Below, piece by piece: positions 1 to 9,203 of a DNA stretch of 15,126 bases. A program made the translations under genes and the position numbers. The stretch's first letter is position 1; each line of letters opens with the position of its first letter. The notes under the pieces were generated by a model that saw nothing but the letters and a program-made list of their open reading frames with translations, made no database searches and was not told the DNA's origin. The DNA comes from Acephala macrosclerotiorum (Eukaryota; Ascomycota; Leotiomycetes; Helotiales; Mollisiaceae): contig MU119871.1 in NCBI GenBank assembly GCA_014904845.1, forward strand, positions 1 to 15,126. Reading direction: 5' to 3'.

Positions 1-600
1 ATAAAACGTTTTTTGAAAATATAATTATATTTTTTTAAAATACGATTTTAAAAAAATATTTTTTTATTATTTTTATTATTTTTTGATTTAATACAATATA
101 TATTAAAATAAATATAAAATTTTAAAATGAAAAATAATTAAAATTATAAATTATAAATAAAATATAAAGAAATATTTTTAAAATAAATAAAAAAAATATT
201 TAAAAAAAAATATAAACGAAAATACTAAAAAAAAATTACGTAAAATTTTACAAATAAATAAAATATAAATATTAAAAAAACGATTTATTAAAATTTTAAA
301 AATATTAATAAATATTATAAATAAAAAAAAATAATTAAAATAATCATATAAAAAGATCGTAAAAATAAATTTAATAAAAAATTTTAATTTATAGAAAAAT
401 ACGATCGATTTAAAAATAAAATAAATTTAAAAAATAATATTTTTTATTATTTTTATTATTTTTATTAAAAAAATAATATTAATATTTTCAATTTTTTTTT
501 TTAATTACTAAAATTTATTATAAAACTTTTTATAAAGTAAATAATATTATTCGAACGTATAATATTTTAAAAACAATTTTAAAAGTACAATAAAATATTA
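1..600. other. AT-rich left flank, no gene recognised
   Basis: This stretch precedes the recognisable Gag. It is almost pure A/T with scattered CpG and many stops in all frames. It should hold the element 1 5' leader and perhaps part of its 5' LTR, but no TG...CA boundary or primer-binding site could be picked out. Two similar T-rich patches (about 58-84 and 438-465, both built on TTTTTATTA) may be a remnant direct repeat or simple low complexity. Confidence 0.5.
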
Positions 601-1530
601 TTATTAAATTTATTATTAAAAAATAAAAACTCGAAACGAAATTCGTCGTTTTTATTATTATTAGAAATTGAAAAATTATCAAAAGATTTTAATCGATTAA
701 TATATAATTTCGATCGCGAGAATTAAATAATATTTAATTTTAATAAAAAATTAATTATTTTTATAAAAATTTACAATAATATATTTATACGAGTATTTAA
801 AGATTTATATTTAAAAATAAACGTTAAATTCGAGAATTATTATAACGCGTTTTTAATTATATTTATTAGTAAAATTAATAAATTCTATTATTAAAAACTT
901 ATTAAAACAGATTTTTTTTTCAATAAAATAATCGAAATTATAAAATCGAATTTTAAAATCGAGAAATACTAAAATCGAATATTCAATTAATAAAATACGA
1001 TTATATTTATTATAATTCGAACGTAAAATTTAAATAAAACGACTTTCGAATACTTCGAAATATTATATTAAAAATTGATCTAAAAACAATTTAATTTACA
1101 TTCGAATATACGAATAAAAATTATTATACGAAATAAATTTTATTAGGTTTATTAAAGTATATTAAAATACTATTAAACGTTTTTTCGATTTTTATCGAAT
1201 TTTTAAATCGTATATAAAAACGTTTATAATGCGATTTTATTTCAAACGAAAATAAAAACAATTTTTAGAATTTTTATAATCGAAAAAAAAAAAAACTTAT
1301 TAAAATATAAACGAATTATATTTTATAGACTATAAATATTTTAATAAAAATATTTAATATAACGATCGAATTAATTATAAAAAATTGATAATATATTAAT
1401 ATAAAAAAAAATATTTCGTTTACAAAAATTCAAATTATTAAAATATTTATTATACGAAAAAAAAAAAAAAATTATACGACGATTTTCAAAAATCGAGATC
1501 GTTCGATAAAAATAAAATAATTTAATTTGT
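601..1530 (+). pseudogene. Copia Gag, nucleocapsid-type polyprotein, degraded
   Basis: Gag packages the element RNA into virus-like particles. In frame 1, from about 661, the translation gives a recognisable fungal copia-type Gag: an FDREN-stop segment at 709-726 (the stop fits a former Trp), a helical core around 901-1290 with TTFEYFEILYQKL near 1045-1080, and a basic C-terminal part. Near 1444-1500 a Y-x2-Y pair (TAT at 1444, TAC at 1453) sits where the first two zinc-knuckle cysteines belong, consistent with TGT/TGC to TAT/TAC. The second half of the knuckle is in another frame after a 15-base A run near 1457-1471. There are many TAA codons. The start codon is not identifiable. Family assignment is by recalled pattern, not a search. 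Confidence 0.68.
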
Positions 1531-1819
1531 AATTAAATTCGAAAAATTAAATTTTAATATTATTAAAAAATATAAACAATTTTTCATTGAAATTATTAAA
1601 AAAAAAATTTATTTAAAAATAATATCGTACGATCGATTAATTATTTTATAATATTTTATAGTAAAATTAATAAATTTAAAATTATCGAATTATTCGATTA
1701 TTAATTAATTTATTATATAATATTAAATATTATATTATAATTAAAATTATTTTTAATATTTATTAATATAAAAACGTATTAAATAAATCGTTATATATTA
1801 AACGTTTTTATAAATATTA

Positions 1820-2200
1820 TAATCGATATTAATATCGTTTATCGATTTATTATCAATATAAATTAATATTTAATTTTTTAATAAATTTAAAATATTAAAT
1901 TAAATAAATTTAAAATTAAAAAAATAATAATTAAATTTAAAATCAATAAAATTTTATCTTTTAAATTATCGATATTAATACGTTAATTAAACGTACTACG
2001 TTTTACGTAATTCTAATAAACGTATTTTTTTTATTTTACTTTTAAAATATAAATAAATTACAAATTAAATTCAATAATTTTAATAATATATTTATTTAAA
2101 ATAAATGATATACGTTTATTATTAAAATATTTAAATATTTTTAAATATTATTTAATTTATTTAAAAATTTAATTTATAGTAATTATAAAGTTTCTATAAT
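1820..2200 (+). pseudogene. Copia aspartic protease region, degraded
   Basis: In copia elements the retroviral-type aspartic protease lies between Gag and integrase and matures the polyprotein. The C-terminal half is readable in two frames. Frame 2 at about 1994-2053 contains YYVLRNSNKRIFFILLL, matching the strand leading to the conserved T-P-F-L-L segment with RIP changes Pro to Phe and Thr to Ile. Frame 3 at 2067-2159 gives FNNFNNIFI and then KYF-stop-ILFNL, matching the G-H-P-W segment that ends the domain; the stop at 2142-2144 stands where Trp belongs. The catalytic D-T-G was not located: a candidate Asp codon near 1838 lacks a convincing context. The call rests mainly on position and the C-terminal match. 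Confidence 0.55.
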
Positions 2201-2201
2201 A

Positions 2202-3175
2202 AAAATCGATTTTATTATTTATTATTTGATTAAAACGAAATTTAAACGATTATATAAACGCTTTAAACATTTATCGATTATTAAATTCGCGCGAGTATTA
2301 AAATGTAAAAAGTATTTTATAAATTTTAAAAAAATTAAAAAAATAAATTTTTTTTATTAATAATATCAAATAAACGACAAATTTTTTAATTATTTTAAAT
2401 TTATATTATACGACGATTATAATTTTAATTATTTCGTTTATTTAAACGTATTATAAATCGATAAAAAATTAATATTTTAAATTACGAAATTTCTTATTAA
2501 TATATTAACGAAAAAAATATAAAACGCTTTTTAAACGTATTAAATTAATATTTATTTTAAACTATCGATATTCGCTATTTATAATTTTAAAACGAATTTC
2601 AATTTTAAAAAATTTCGTAATAATATTAAAAATATAAATATCAATTTAAAAATTATATTAATAGAAATTTACAATTTGATTAATTTAATAAAAAAATATT
2701 ATATTTTATTAAAACGTATATATAATATATTATTTTAAAAAAATTTAATTTATAAAAAAAAAAAAATTTTTAAATAACGATTAAAATAATTAACAATATA
2801 ATAAAATTAAATAATAGTATTTTTATATTTTTTATTTTTGATATTTATTTTTAAATATTACAATAAAACGTATTTATAATATTAATTATCGTCAAAATTA
2901 AAATAATAAAAAATATAATAATTACGATTTGAAAATATTATATTATTCGTCAAATTAATAACGTTTTACGAATAAAAAATAATTTATAAAATTATTATTT
3001 AATCGATTTATTTTTAAATTCAAATGTATTTATTTAAAAAAAAAACAAAAAATAAAAAAAATCGTATATATTTTTAATAATAAATAAAAAAATATATTAA
3101 TTACAATTATTAAATAAATTAAAAAAATTTTATAATATTATAATAAAATTATTTTATTGAAATTTCAAATAATTT
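2202..3175 (+). pseudogene. Copia integrase (GAG-pre-integrase, RVE core, C-terminal domain), degraded
   Basis: Integrase inserts the cDNA into host DNA. Frame 3 from 2247 reads LYKRFKHLSIIKFARVLK, matching the R-R-F-G-H-P-S start of the N-terminal zinc domain, followed by a Q-x-N-D-K-F segment and LYDDYNFNYFVYLNVL leading into the catalytic core. The three core acids are mutated: Asp to Asn at 2445-2447, Asp to Asn at 2583-2585 and Glu to Lys at 2691-2693. The last two codons are 35 residues apart, the classical D-35-E spacing, so the alignment is secure. After an A run near 2750 the frame becomes 2: FDIYF at 2840 (an F-G-x-Y-P motif), IIRQINNVLRIKNN near 2945-2986, and a C-terminal SH3-like strand set ending NIIIKLFY near 3150. 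The protein is catalytically dead on sequence alone. Confidence 0.92.
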
Positions 3176-3520
3176 GAAAAACAATTAAAAAATCATTTAT
3201 TAAAAAAAAACTTATTAAAAATTTAAATTTAAAATTGAATTTTTTTAAAAAAAATTTCAAAATAAAAAAAAATATATTTAATTTATTTTGTTCGATCGAA
3301 AAAATTTCATATATTTTAAAAAAAAATTTATATTTATTTCAAATTACAATAAAAATCTTTTTTTATATTTTTAATTTTAATAAATATATTTATATAATAA
3401 TTTGTATAAATATAAAAATTTTTAAAATTTATTTAATTGAAAAAAAAATTAAAAATAAATAATTATTTATAAATTTTTATATAAAAAAAATATTATTATT
3501 TTAAACGATTCGTTTATAAT
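3176..3520 (+). other. Low-complexity linker between integrase and reverse transcriptase
   Basis: Copia polyproteins carry a long, poorly conserved, polar linker here. The sequence is almost only A and T and encodes Lys, Asn, Ile and Phe in every frame. A 75-codon stop-free stretch at 3235-3462 (frame 1) begins at a TTG codon, has no ribosomal or domain context and lies in a different frame from the flanking domains, so it is not called as a gene. Confidence 0.55.
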
Positions 3521-4230
3521 TTCTCGTAAAAAAAAAATTGATAAATTAATCGCAAAAATTTTTTTGAATTGATTTTTAATAATTCGAAAAAAATTAATAA
3601 TTAATAAATTTTCGATTTAAAATTAATAAATAAAATTAAAAATATAAAAACGATAATTTTATACGAGAAATTTCATTTTGTAATTTAAATATTTAATAAT
3701 AAAAATAAAAAAACAATATTAATTCAATTTTCGATTATTTAATATATTAATCAACGAATTATTATCGTTTTAATTTTATTTTTTAAATTTAAAAAAATTA
3801 ATTTCTATTTAAAAAATATTATTTAAATATACGTATAATTAATAATTTTATTAATATGTATTATTTTCATTAAATCTTTAAAAGAAATAACGAATAAACT
3901 TTTATCGAATATTGTTTTCAAAGTAATTAAATCTTTTTACGAAATTTCGAAAACGAGAATATATTAATATAAAACGTATAACGTTTATTATAAAAATAAA
4001 CTTTTAATGAAATTTTCAATTTTCGATTTTTATTTATTTATTATAAAAAGTAATCGTATTTTATTCGAAATAATTAATATATAAATCGACGATATATTTA
4101 TTTTAAAAAATCAAATTTTTATAAAATTAAAAAACTTTAAATTATAAAAAATCAAACTATTAATTAAATTTATAAAATTTCGTATATTAAATACTTTTTT
4201 ATTATTTAATGAATATAAACTAATAATAAA
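3520..4230 (+). pseudogene. Copia reverse transcriptase (RVT_2 type), degraded
   Basis: This domain copies element RNA into cDNA. The first piece is in frame 3 (SRKKKIDKLIAK from 3522), then a one-base shift puts the rest in frame 2 to about 4230. Readable blocks in order are IFDLKLINKIKNIK then LYEKFHFVI (3608-3685), a Q-S-P-T-I-Q-R-like block near 3731-3760, FYLKNII matching the L-R-D-I-T-Q-A-Y block near 3803, VFKVIKSFYEISKTR (3914-3958, for K-x-L-Y-G-I-P-E-A-G), and the active-site motif reading I-stop-I-D-D. The paired aspartates survive (GAC GAT, 4088-4093), with the stop at 4082-4084 in the place of Gln and Ile for Thr. This is one of the best-preserved parts of element 1. Neighbouring domains fix the copia order. 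Confidence 0.94.
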
Positions 4231-5060
4231 CAAAATTAAAAATAAAATTATATTTTCGTAAAAAAAATAAAATAAACGTTTAAATTTAATTAATTCGAAA
4301 TTAAATTTTTATAAATAAATATATTTCGAGTAATATATTCGAAAAACATATATTAATTTTATTTATCAATCGAAAATTATATACAATATATCGACGATAA
4401 TTTAATATTAAAATTTCAAAAAAATAAATTATAATATTAAATAAACGATTATAATAACAAATAAATAATTTCAATTGTAAATTTCGATTTTTTTGTTTAA
4501 ATTTATATTCAATGAAATTTTTCGTTTTTATAAACGATTTTTTTATTATAAATAAAAATCTCAATTCGTAAATCGAATATATTATTATTTTTAGTAATAA
4601 AATTTATAATAACGAATAATTCGAATTACGAAACAATTTAATTTATTAGAATTTAATAAAATACAAAAAAATTATTTATATCGTTTTAATTTTTAAACTA
4701 TATATAATAATAATAAGAATCGATATAAAAATCTCGATTTTTATTATTTTTAATTTTATTATAAAACGATTAAAATTGAATTTAATTCTCGTAATTATTT
4801 GTATTAAATTTTTTTTTTTTTACGAGTATATAATCAAATTCGATACTATCAAAAAAAAACACTTTATAATCGATATTATAATTATTAAATAATTATACGA
4901 ACGTAAAAAACTTTTAAAAATTCGATAAATTATTAAAAACAATAATTTAATTGATATTATAATTAAATTCAATATTAAGAAATTATTTGAATCGTTTATT
5001 AATATTAAAATACAAAAATAAATATAACGTTTTAAAATTTAAAAATCAATCGATAAAAAC
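4231..5060 (+). pseudogene. Copia RNase H domain and connection, degraded
   Basis: RNase H removes the RNA strand of the hybrid during cDNA synthesis. Frame 2 continues through a connection domain (RLNLINSKLNFYKQ near 4275-4320, then QYIRKTYINFIYQS near 4330-4373). It then enters the first RNase H strand, where FKFIFNE at about 4496-4516 matches an F-V-D-G motif with Asp to Asn at 4511-4513 and Gly to Glu. The frame moves to 3 by 4821: YEYIIKFDTIKKKHFIIDIII, then LYERKKLLKIR-stop-I, matching the segment that precedes a conserved Trp, and IDIIIKFN near 4938-4961, where the P-A-D-A-x-T-K Asp is retained. The C-terminus fades near 5060. A minus-strand stop-free stretch at 4301-4564 and a plus-strand one at 4987-5175 are shadows of this region. 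Confidence 0.86.
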
Positions 5061-5470
5061 GAGAATAATAAAAAAAATAATTATTGAAAAAAATAATATT
5101 AAAAAAAAACGTATAATTATTATTTTAATATTTTTAATATTTTTTAATATTTTTAAAATTAAAATTTTCAATTGATTTAAAAATTATAAATATTGAATTT
5201 AAAAGAATTTTTTCAAATTTAATTTAATTGATTAAATATTATAATACGTAATATTAATTAATTTATAATCAGATTTTTTTTTAATATTCGATAATAAAAC
5301 AATACGTTAATAATCGCAATAATATTTTTTTTTGATTTTGATTTACGAATTAAAAAAAGCGTTTTTTTTTAAAAAAGAAATTACTAATATTAATTCAATC
5401 AAATAATCGTTTAAAAAATCGATTAAATAATTTGAATTATAATTTTTATTGTTTTTAATAATAATTACTC
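5061..5470. other. Tail of element 1, no gene recognised
   Basis: This stretch follows the last RNase H motif. It should hold the 3' untranslated part, polypurine tract and 3' LTR of the copia element, but none can be delimited. A/T runs dominate, with a few CpG and isolated purine runs such as the one near 5357-5382. It shows no convincing similarity by eye to positions 1-600. Confidence 0.45.
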
Positions 5471-5492
5471 TAGTATTTACTTTTTAATCTTA

Positions 5493-5550
5493 TGTTTACT
5501 TTGTTTAATTATATAAATAAATAAATACTTTTTTTAGAAAAAAGTAAACA
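5493..5550. repeat. Perfect 10-bp inverted repeat bounded by TG...CA
   Basis: TGTTTACTTT at 5493-5502 is exactly repeated in reverse complement (AAAGTAAACA) at 5541-5550, with a 38-bp AT-rich loop between. The pairing continues weakly inward after one mismatch. The unit starts TG and ends CA, like LTR ends, and both dinucleotides are otherwise strongly depleted nearby, so this short stretch escaped mutation. A related copy with G changed to A (TATTTACTTTT) lies just upstream at 5474-5484. It sits exactly at the composition break between element 1 and the following tract. It could be LTR termini, a hairpin terminator or chance. Confidence 0.6.
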
Positions 5551-6830
5551 AAATTAAATTATTAATATTAGATTAAAATTTTAATATTTTGTAATTTGTT
5601 TTTAAACGTATTAATAAATTTATATATTTAATAATTTGAGATTTATTAATTTAAATTTTTTGTTTTAATTTTTTTATATTGAATTAATATATATTTATTA
5701 AAAATTAATAAAATTTTTAGTATAAAAATTGTTTTAAATTTTATTACGAATTTAATTTTTTTAAATTAATTTTTTTTAAAATTAAATTTTTTTTCTTTTG
5801 TTAATATAAATATATTGTTTATTTGTATTTTAATAACATTAAATACTTTTTTTTAAATTGTAATTAAAAAATAAAAATCGTATATAAATATAATTATTAA
5901 TAATTTTTTTGATAATATTTATAATATATAATTTATTAGTATATTTTTATTTTTATTATTTTATATAATAGTTTTAAAATTATTATAATAATATTTAATA
6001 AATAAAAATAATAAATTTATTTTAATAAATATACGAATATTAATTATTAAAAATTAATTATTAATTGTATATATATTTGTATAATATTATAAAATTATAT
6101 TTTAATTGTTTTATTTGAAAATTAAATTAAAAAAAAATATTAATATAATAATAATTTATTAATTAATTTTTTGAATAATTAAAAATTGTATAAAAAAATT
6201 TTTTTTATTATTATTATATTTTTAAATTATTAATTTTGATTTTTTATACGAATTATTAATAGTTTTGTTTTTGATTTTATTAATTAATTTCGAATTAAAA
6301 TACGAATATTAATATATTTAATAAAATTAAATTTAATAAATTAAAATTTTTTTTTTACAATTAAATTATTGATTTTTTTTTATTAAAATTTTTCGAATAA
6401 TATTTCGAGTATAATAATTATATTTTTTTTTTGTAATTATAATAAAAAATTTTTATTAATTTTTTTTTTATTTATAATAAATATTATAAATATTTTATTT
6501 TTGTTTTTAATAATAATAATAAACGTATTATCGAGATTTTTATTATTATTTTCGTTTTTAATAAATTAATAATATTTATTTTATTGTAGTTTTTTGTTAA
6601 ATATTTTTTTATTATTGTATAAATTTTTTAATCGTTTTTAATTACGTTGTTTTATTAGTAATTTATTGTTTAAATTTTTTTAATTTAATTTATTAAATAA
6701 AAAAAATATAAAAAATAATTTTTCGTTAATAGTTTTTTTATTTTTTTATAAAATATTTTTTTATATAGTACGATTTAATTATTATTAAATAAAATTTAAT
6801 CGATTTATAGAATATATTATAGTAGAATTA
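5551..6830. other. Gene-free tract with CpA lost but TpG kept
   Basis: No protein domain could be read on either strand. By eye only about two CpA remain outside the edges (near 5835 and 6358), whereas TpG occurs a few times per 100 bases. C is present almost only in CpG. The C-to-T changes therefore hit mainly the top strand. The tract may be a decayed LTR, part of element 2 upstream of its leader, or a third unrecognisable repeat. Confidence 0.6.
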
Positions 6831-6851
6831 TATACTTTCTCTTTAAAAATC

Positions 6852-6930
6852 TTTGTAAATAGCTAGTTTCGAGAGCAGTACTGATCACGTGTCTTTTAGT
6901 ACATAAAGAGCTTTCGCTTATTATAAACTA
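6852..6930. promoter_or_regulatory. Mutation-spared island with stacked palindromes and a TATA-like box
   Basis: Positions 6871-6900 are about 43% G+C, far above the rest of the window. Three palindromes overlap: CAGTACTG (6876-6883), TGATCA (6882-6887) and CACGTG (6886-6891). The last is the E-box core recognised by fungal bHLH factors in general. TATAAA follows at 6922-6927, about 405 bases before the primer-binding site. This arrangement suits the U3 promoter of an LTR, but no transcription start can be shown. That the CpA and TpG steps here survived is seen directly; the promoter role is inference. Confidence 0.4.
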
Positions 6931-6957
6931 ATTAATAACTTTTTTTATTTCTATTTT

Positions 6958-6977
6958 GATTGATTGATTGATTGATT
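6958..6977. repeat. (GATT)5 microsatellite
   Basis: Five exact tandem copies of GATT lie in the candidate LTR. Each copy junction carries a TpG, unmutated in a window where TpG is often lost. No function is implied. Confidence 0.95.
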
Positions 6978-7332
6978 TACGGATTACGAATTACTTCGAA
7001 TGAGTTTAATTTATTGATTAAAACGAATTGATCTACGATTGAGTTTTTTTGTTTTGTGTTTTATTGTTTTTCTATATTAATAAAACGATATCGAGAAGTA
7101 AATTATTCTAGTGAATCTCGCTAAGAATTGTTTATATACGATTTCTGTATTTTGTTTTTTATTACTATTAAAAGAAAATTTAAATTATTAGAAATCGGAG
7201 ATTGAAAATCAATTAATAAAGACTTTTTGTTTTAATTGTATTGTTCGAGATTAAATAATTTGATTACGAGATTGCGAAATTGTAAAGAAATATTGATTTA
7301 TGAATATTACGTATTGAATTACTCGAGATAAT

Positions 7333-7344
7333 TGGTATTAAAGC
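7333..7344 (+). other. Primer-binding site candidate
   Basis: The sequence TGGTATTAAAGC differs by two transitions (C to T and G to A) from TGGTATCAGAGC, a widely seen LTR-retrotransposon primer-binding site complementary to a methionine tRNA 3' end. The C-to-T change is in CpA context, as expected of RIP. It lies at the right place, between the candidate LTR and Gag. The match is short, so this is a reasoned candidate and not proof. Confidence 0.55.
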
Positions 7345-7681
7345 GAATATAAAAAAGAAAAAAAGGAACTCGCGGCGATTATTTATAGTAATTGATTCTA
7401 TTTTCAGTAGAAATTGGAATATAAAAAAGAAAACTTTAGTACAAAGAAAAAAAGAGATTATAGTATTAAAAAGTGAAATTGTTTTATTGTTTTATATTTT
7501 AGTTTTAATTCTTTTAAGAGTTGCAATTCGCGAATTACTTGTGATCGTTTTTAAATTAGAATAGTAAAATTAGAATAAGTCTCGAATTTTAGAAAATAAT
7601 ACGAAAAAAATTGAAATAAGAAATTTCAATCGAGAGAAATCGATTAAAAAAGTATTTATTTAAAGAATACATTTTATTAGA
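7345..7681. other. Leader between primer-binding site and Gag
   Basis: This is the untranslated leader of the gypsy element, moderately mutated. It includes purine-rich stretches (7350-7366 and 7421-7460) and a relatively G+C-rich patch near 7365-7380. No ORF or conserved RNA structure was recognised. Confidence 0.5.
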
Positions 7682-9203
7682 ATGAATAAACGAGCGAAGT
7701 TTTAAGTAAAAATTGAAATAAAAAAAATTTCACGAGAAAACGATATAAATAGAAATCAATTCTTAAAACGAATTTCATTTGAAAATAATAATTCGAAAAT
7801 TCGCACTTTTAAATTATTAAATCAATTTTTAATTCAAAGACTAAAATTAGTAAATTATTCGCGCTAAAATTTACTTTTTTCGACAAAAAATACTCTTATT
7901 CTAATTATATTATCGATTTTTTCTAAAAAATCTTCTACGAACAACGAAAATAGTCTTTTAAAAATGTAAAACTTCGAGAAGTACGTATTCGTATTAAGAC
8001 TACAAATGTTTTTCTTTAGAGTCTTTAAAATACTTTAATTCAAAAGAAACAATATTACGATTTTTTTGAAATAATACGACGATATATATAAAAACTATAA
8101 AATTACTTTAAAAATTAAAAGAATACGATTTTTGCAATATATTAATTCGATTTACAAAAAGCAAATCCGATTTATATCAAAGTATAGTACTGAAAACTAT
8201 TTAAAAAAAGAGTTTTACGACGCTTTAAAAAAAGAATTTTACAAATACGATTAGAAATACTATCGAATAAATATAGAATTTTTATATAGAATTATCGATT
8301 AATCTACAAAAAATCTTTTAGCGATAAAAACGTACGTAAATTTGTTCGATCGAATATTTAAAGAATTGATTAAATAGAATAAATTGAACAAATAATATTA
8401 AAAACGCGAGTTTATAAAAAAAATTTTAATGTATATTAAAAAACGGATTTTTAAAAAAATCGATTACGAATCGATAAAAATATTTATTTACAATTACGAT
8501 AAAATGTACGAGAAAACGATTGTTGCATATAAATATAAAAAGAAAAAATAGTAATACAATAAAATTAACGATTTAAAATATTTGAAAATTCGATAAAAAC
8601 ATTTAAATATTGTAATACAAAGAATAATTTCAAATGCAATTAATAATTTACTATTTTTTGTTTTACTCGAATTATTTATAAAAAAAATTCAACGAAAAAT
8701 GTACGCAATTACTAAAAAAAACTTATATCGAATTTCAATTTTCGATTTTACGTATTATTTAAACTTAGAAAACTCGACAAATATTCGTATTAAAACTTTT
8801 AATTCAAATAAATAATTTCATTAAAGAATTGAAAAAATTCTCTCTTTTTTTCGTATTATTCAACGATCTAAAAATCGCTTTAAACGCTAATACTATAAAA
8901 ATATCTCAAAAGTTGAATAGCGTTATAATCTCTATAAATTAAAATCAAAATCAATTTGTTTTTTTACGAGAATATAAACGAAAAAAAAGTTTTAATCGTA
9001 AACGAAAAAAATATAGTAATATAAGAAAAAGCGAATATAGAGTTTCATATAATTCAATATCGATTGAATTCTCGCAAAGTATACTATCGATCGTTTAAAA
9101 AAATGCAATAAAGATCAATACTATATACAACGATTAATAAAGCGAATAATACTATTTCGAGTATTTCGAGCGAATAAAAAACGAAAAAATCGATTTTTTT
9201 ATT
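7682..9203 (+). pseudogene. Gypsy Gag capsid protein, degraded
   Basis: Gag forms the virus-like particle. An ATG at 7682-7684 (MNKRAKF then a stop in a plausible Gln or Trp place) is in the same frame 2 as the body and is the most likely original start. The N-terminal variable part runs to about 8040. It is followed by NITIFLKQYDDIYKNYKI (about 8055-8107), matching the F-L-x-x-Y-D-D-x-C entry to the fungal gypsy capsid domain, KKEFYDALKKEFYKYD (8207 on), and TYVNLFDRIFKELIK (about 8330-8377), the hallmark of the retrotransposon Gag helix bundle, then a polar C-terminal half to about 9200. CpA and CpT survive well here while TpG is reduced, so Trp codons became TAG/TAA. The 71-codon minus-strand stretch at 9243-9458 is not a gene. 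Confidence 0.82.

Larger units (their letters stand above)
1..5470 (+). mobile_element. RIP-degraded Ty1/copia-like LTR retrotransposon
   Basis: Conceptual translation of the + strand, reading stops as mutated Trp or Gln codons, gives Gag, protease, integrase, reverse transcriptase and RNase H in that order. Integrase before reverse transcriptase is diagnostic of Ty1/copia. The frame moves between 1, 2 and 3 several times, mostly at poly-A or poly-T runs, so short indels accompany the substitutions. The protein pieces resemble fungal copia polyproteins of the kind with a GAG-pre-integrase zinc finger and a T-D-D reverse transcriptase motif. Outer limits are uncertain: no LTR pair, primer-binding site or target duplication was recognised, and the left end may lie outside the window. 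The element is non-autonomous and dead, since all three integrase acidic residues are changed. Confidence 0.88.
6830..7330 (+). repeat. Candidate 5' LTR (at least its right part) of the gypsy element
   Basis: This segment ends just before a primer-binding-site-like sequence and lies upstream of the gypsy Gag, so it is where a 5' LTR must be. It is visibly less mutated than its surroundings, with CpT, TpG and some CpA retained. No second copy is available in the window to define its ends, so the left limit is arbitrary and the LTR may start further left, even near 5493. Confidence 0.4.

Noticed and set aside
1838..1849. Candidate copia protease D-T-G motif at an ATC GAT codon pair
   Set aside because: The following codons (TTA TTA) cannot derive from Thr-Gly by transitions alone, so the active site was not claimed.
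3235..3462. 75-codon stop-free stretch on the + strand
   Set aside because: It is Lys/Asn/Ile/Phe-rich low complexity starting at TTG, in a different frame from the adjacent integrase and reverse transcriptase pieces; it lies in the expected linker.
4301..4564. 87-codon minus-strand stop-free stretch
   Set aside because: It is antisense to the readable connection and RNase H of the copia element; stop-free by chance.
4987..5175. 62-codon + strand stretch
   Set aside because: It overlaps the RNase H C-terminus in another frame and then runs into low-complexity A/T; no domain.
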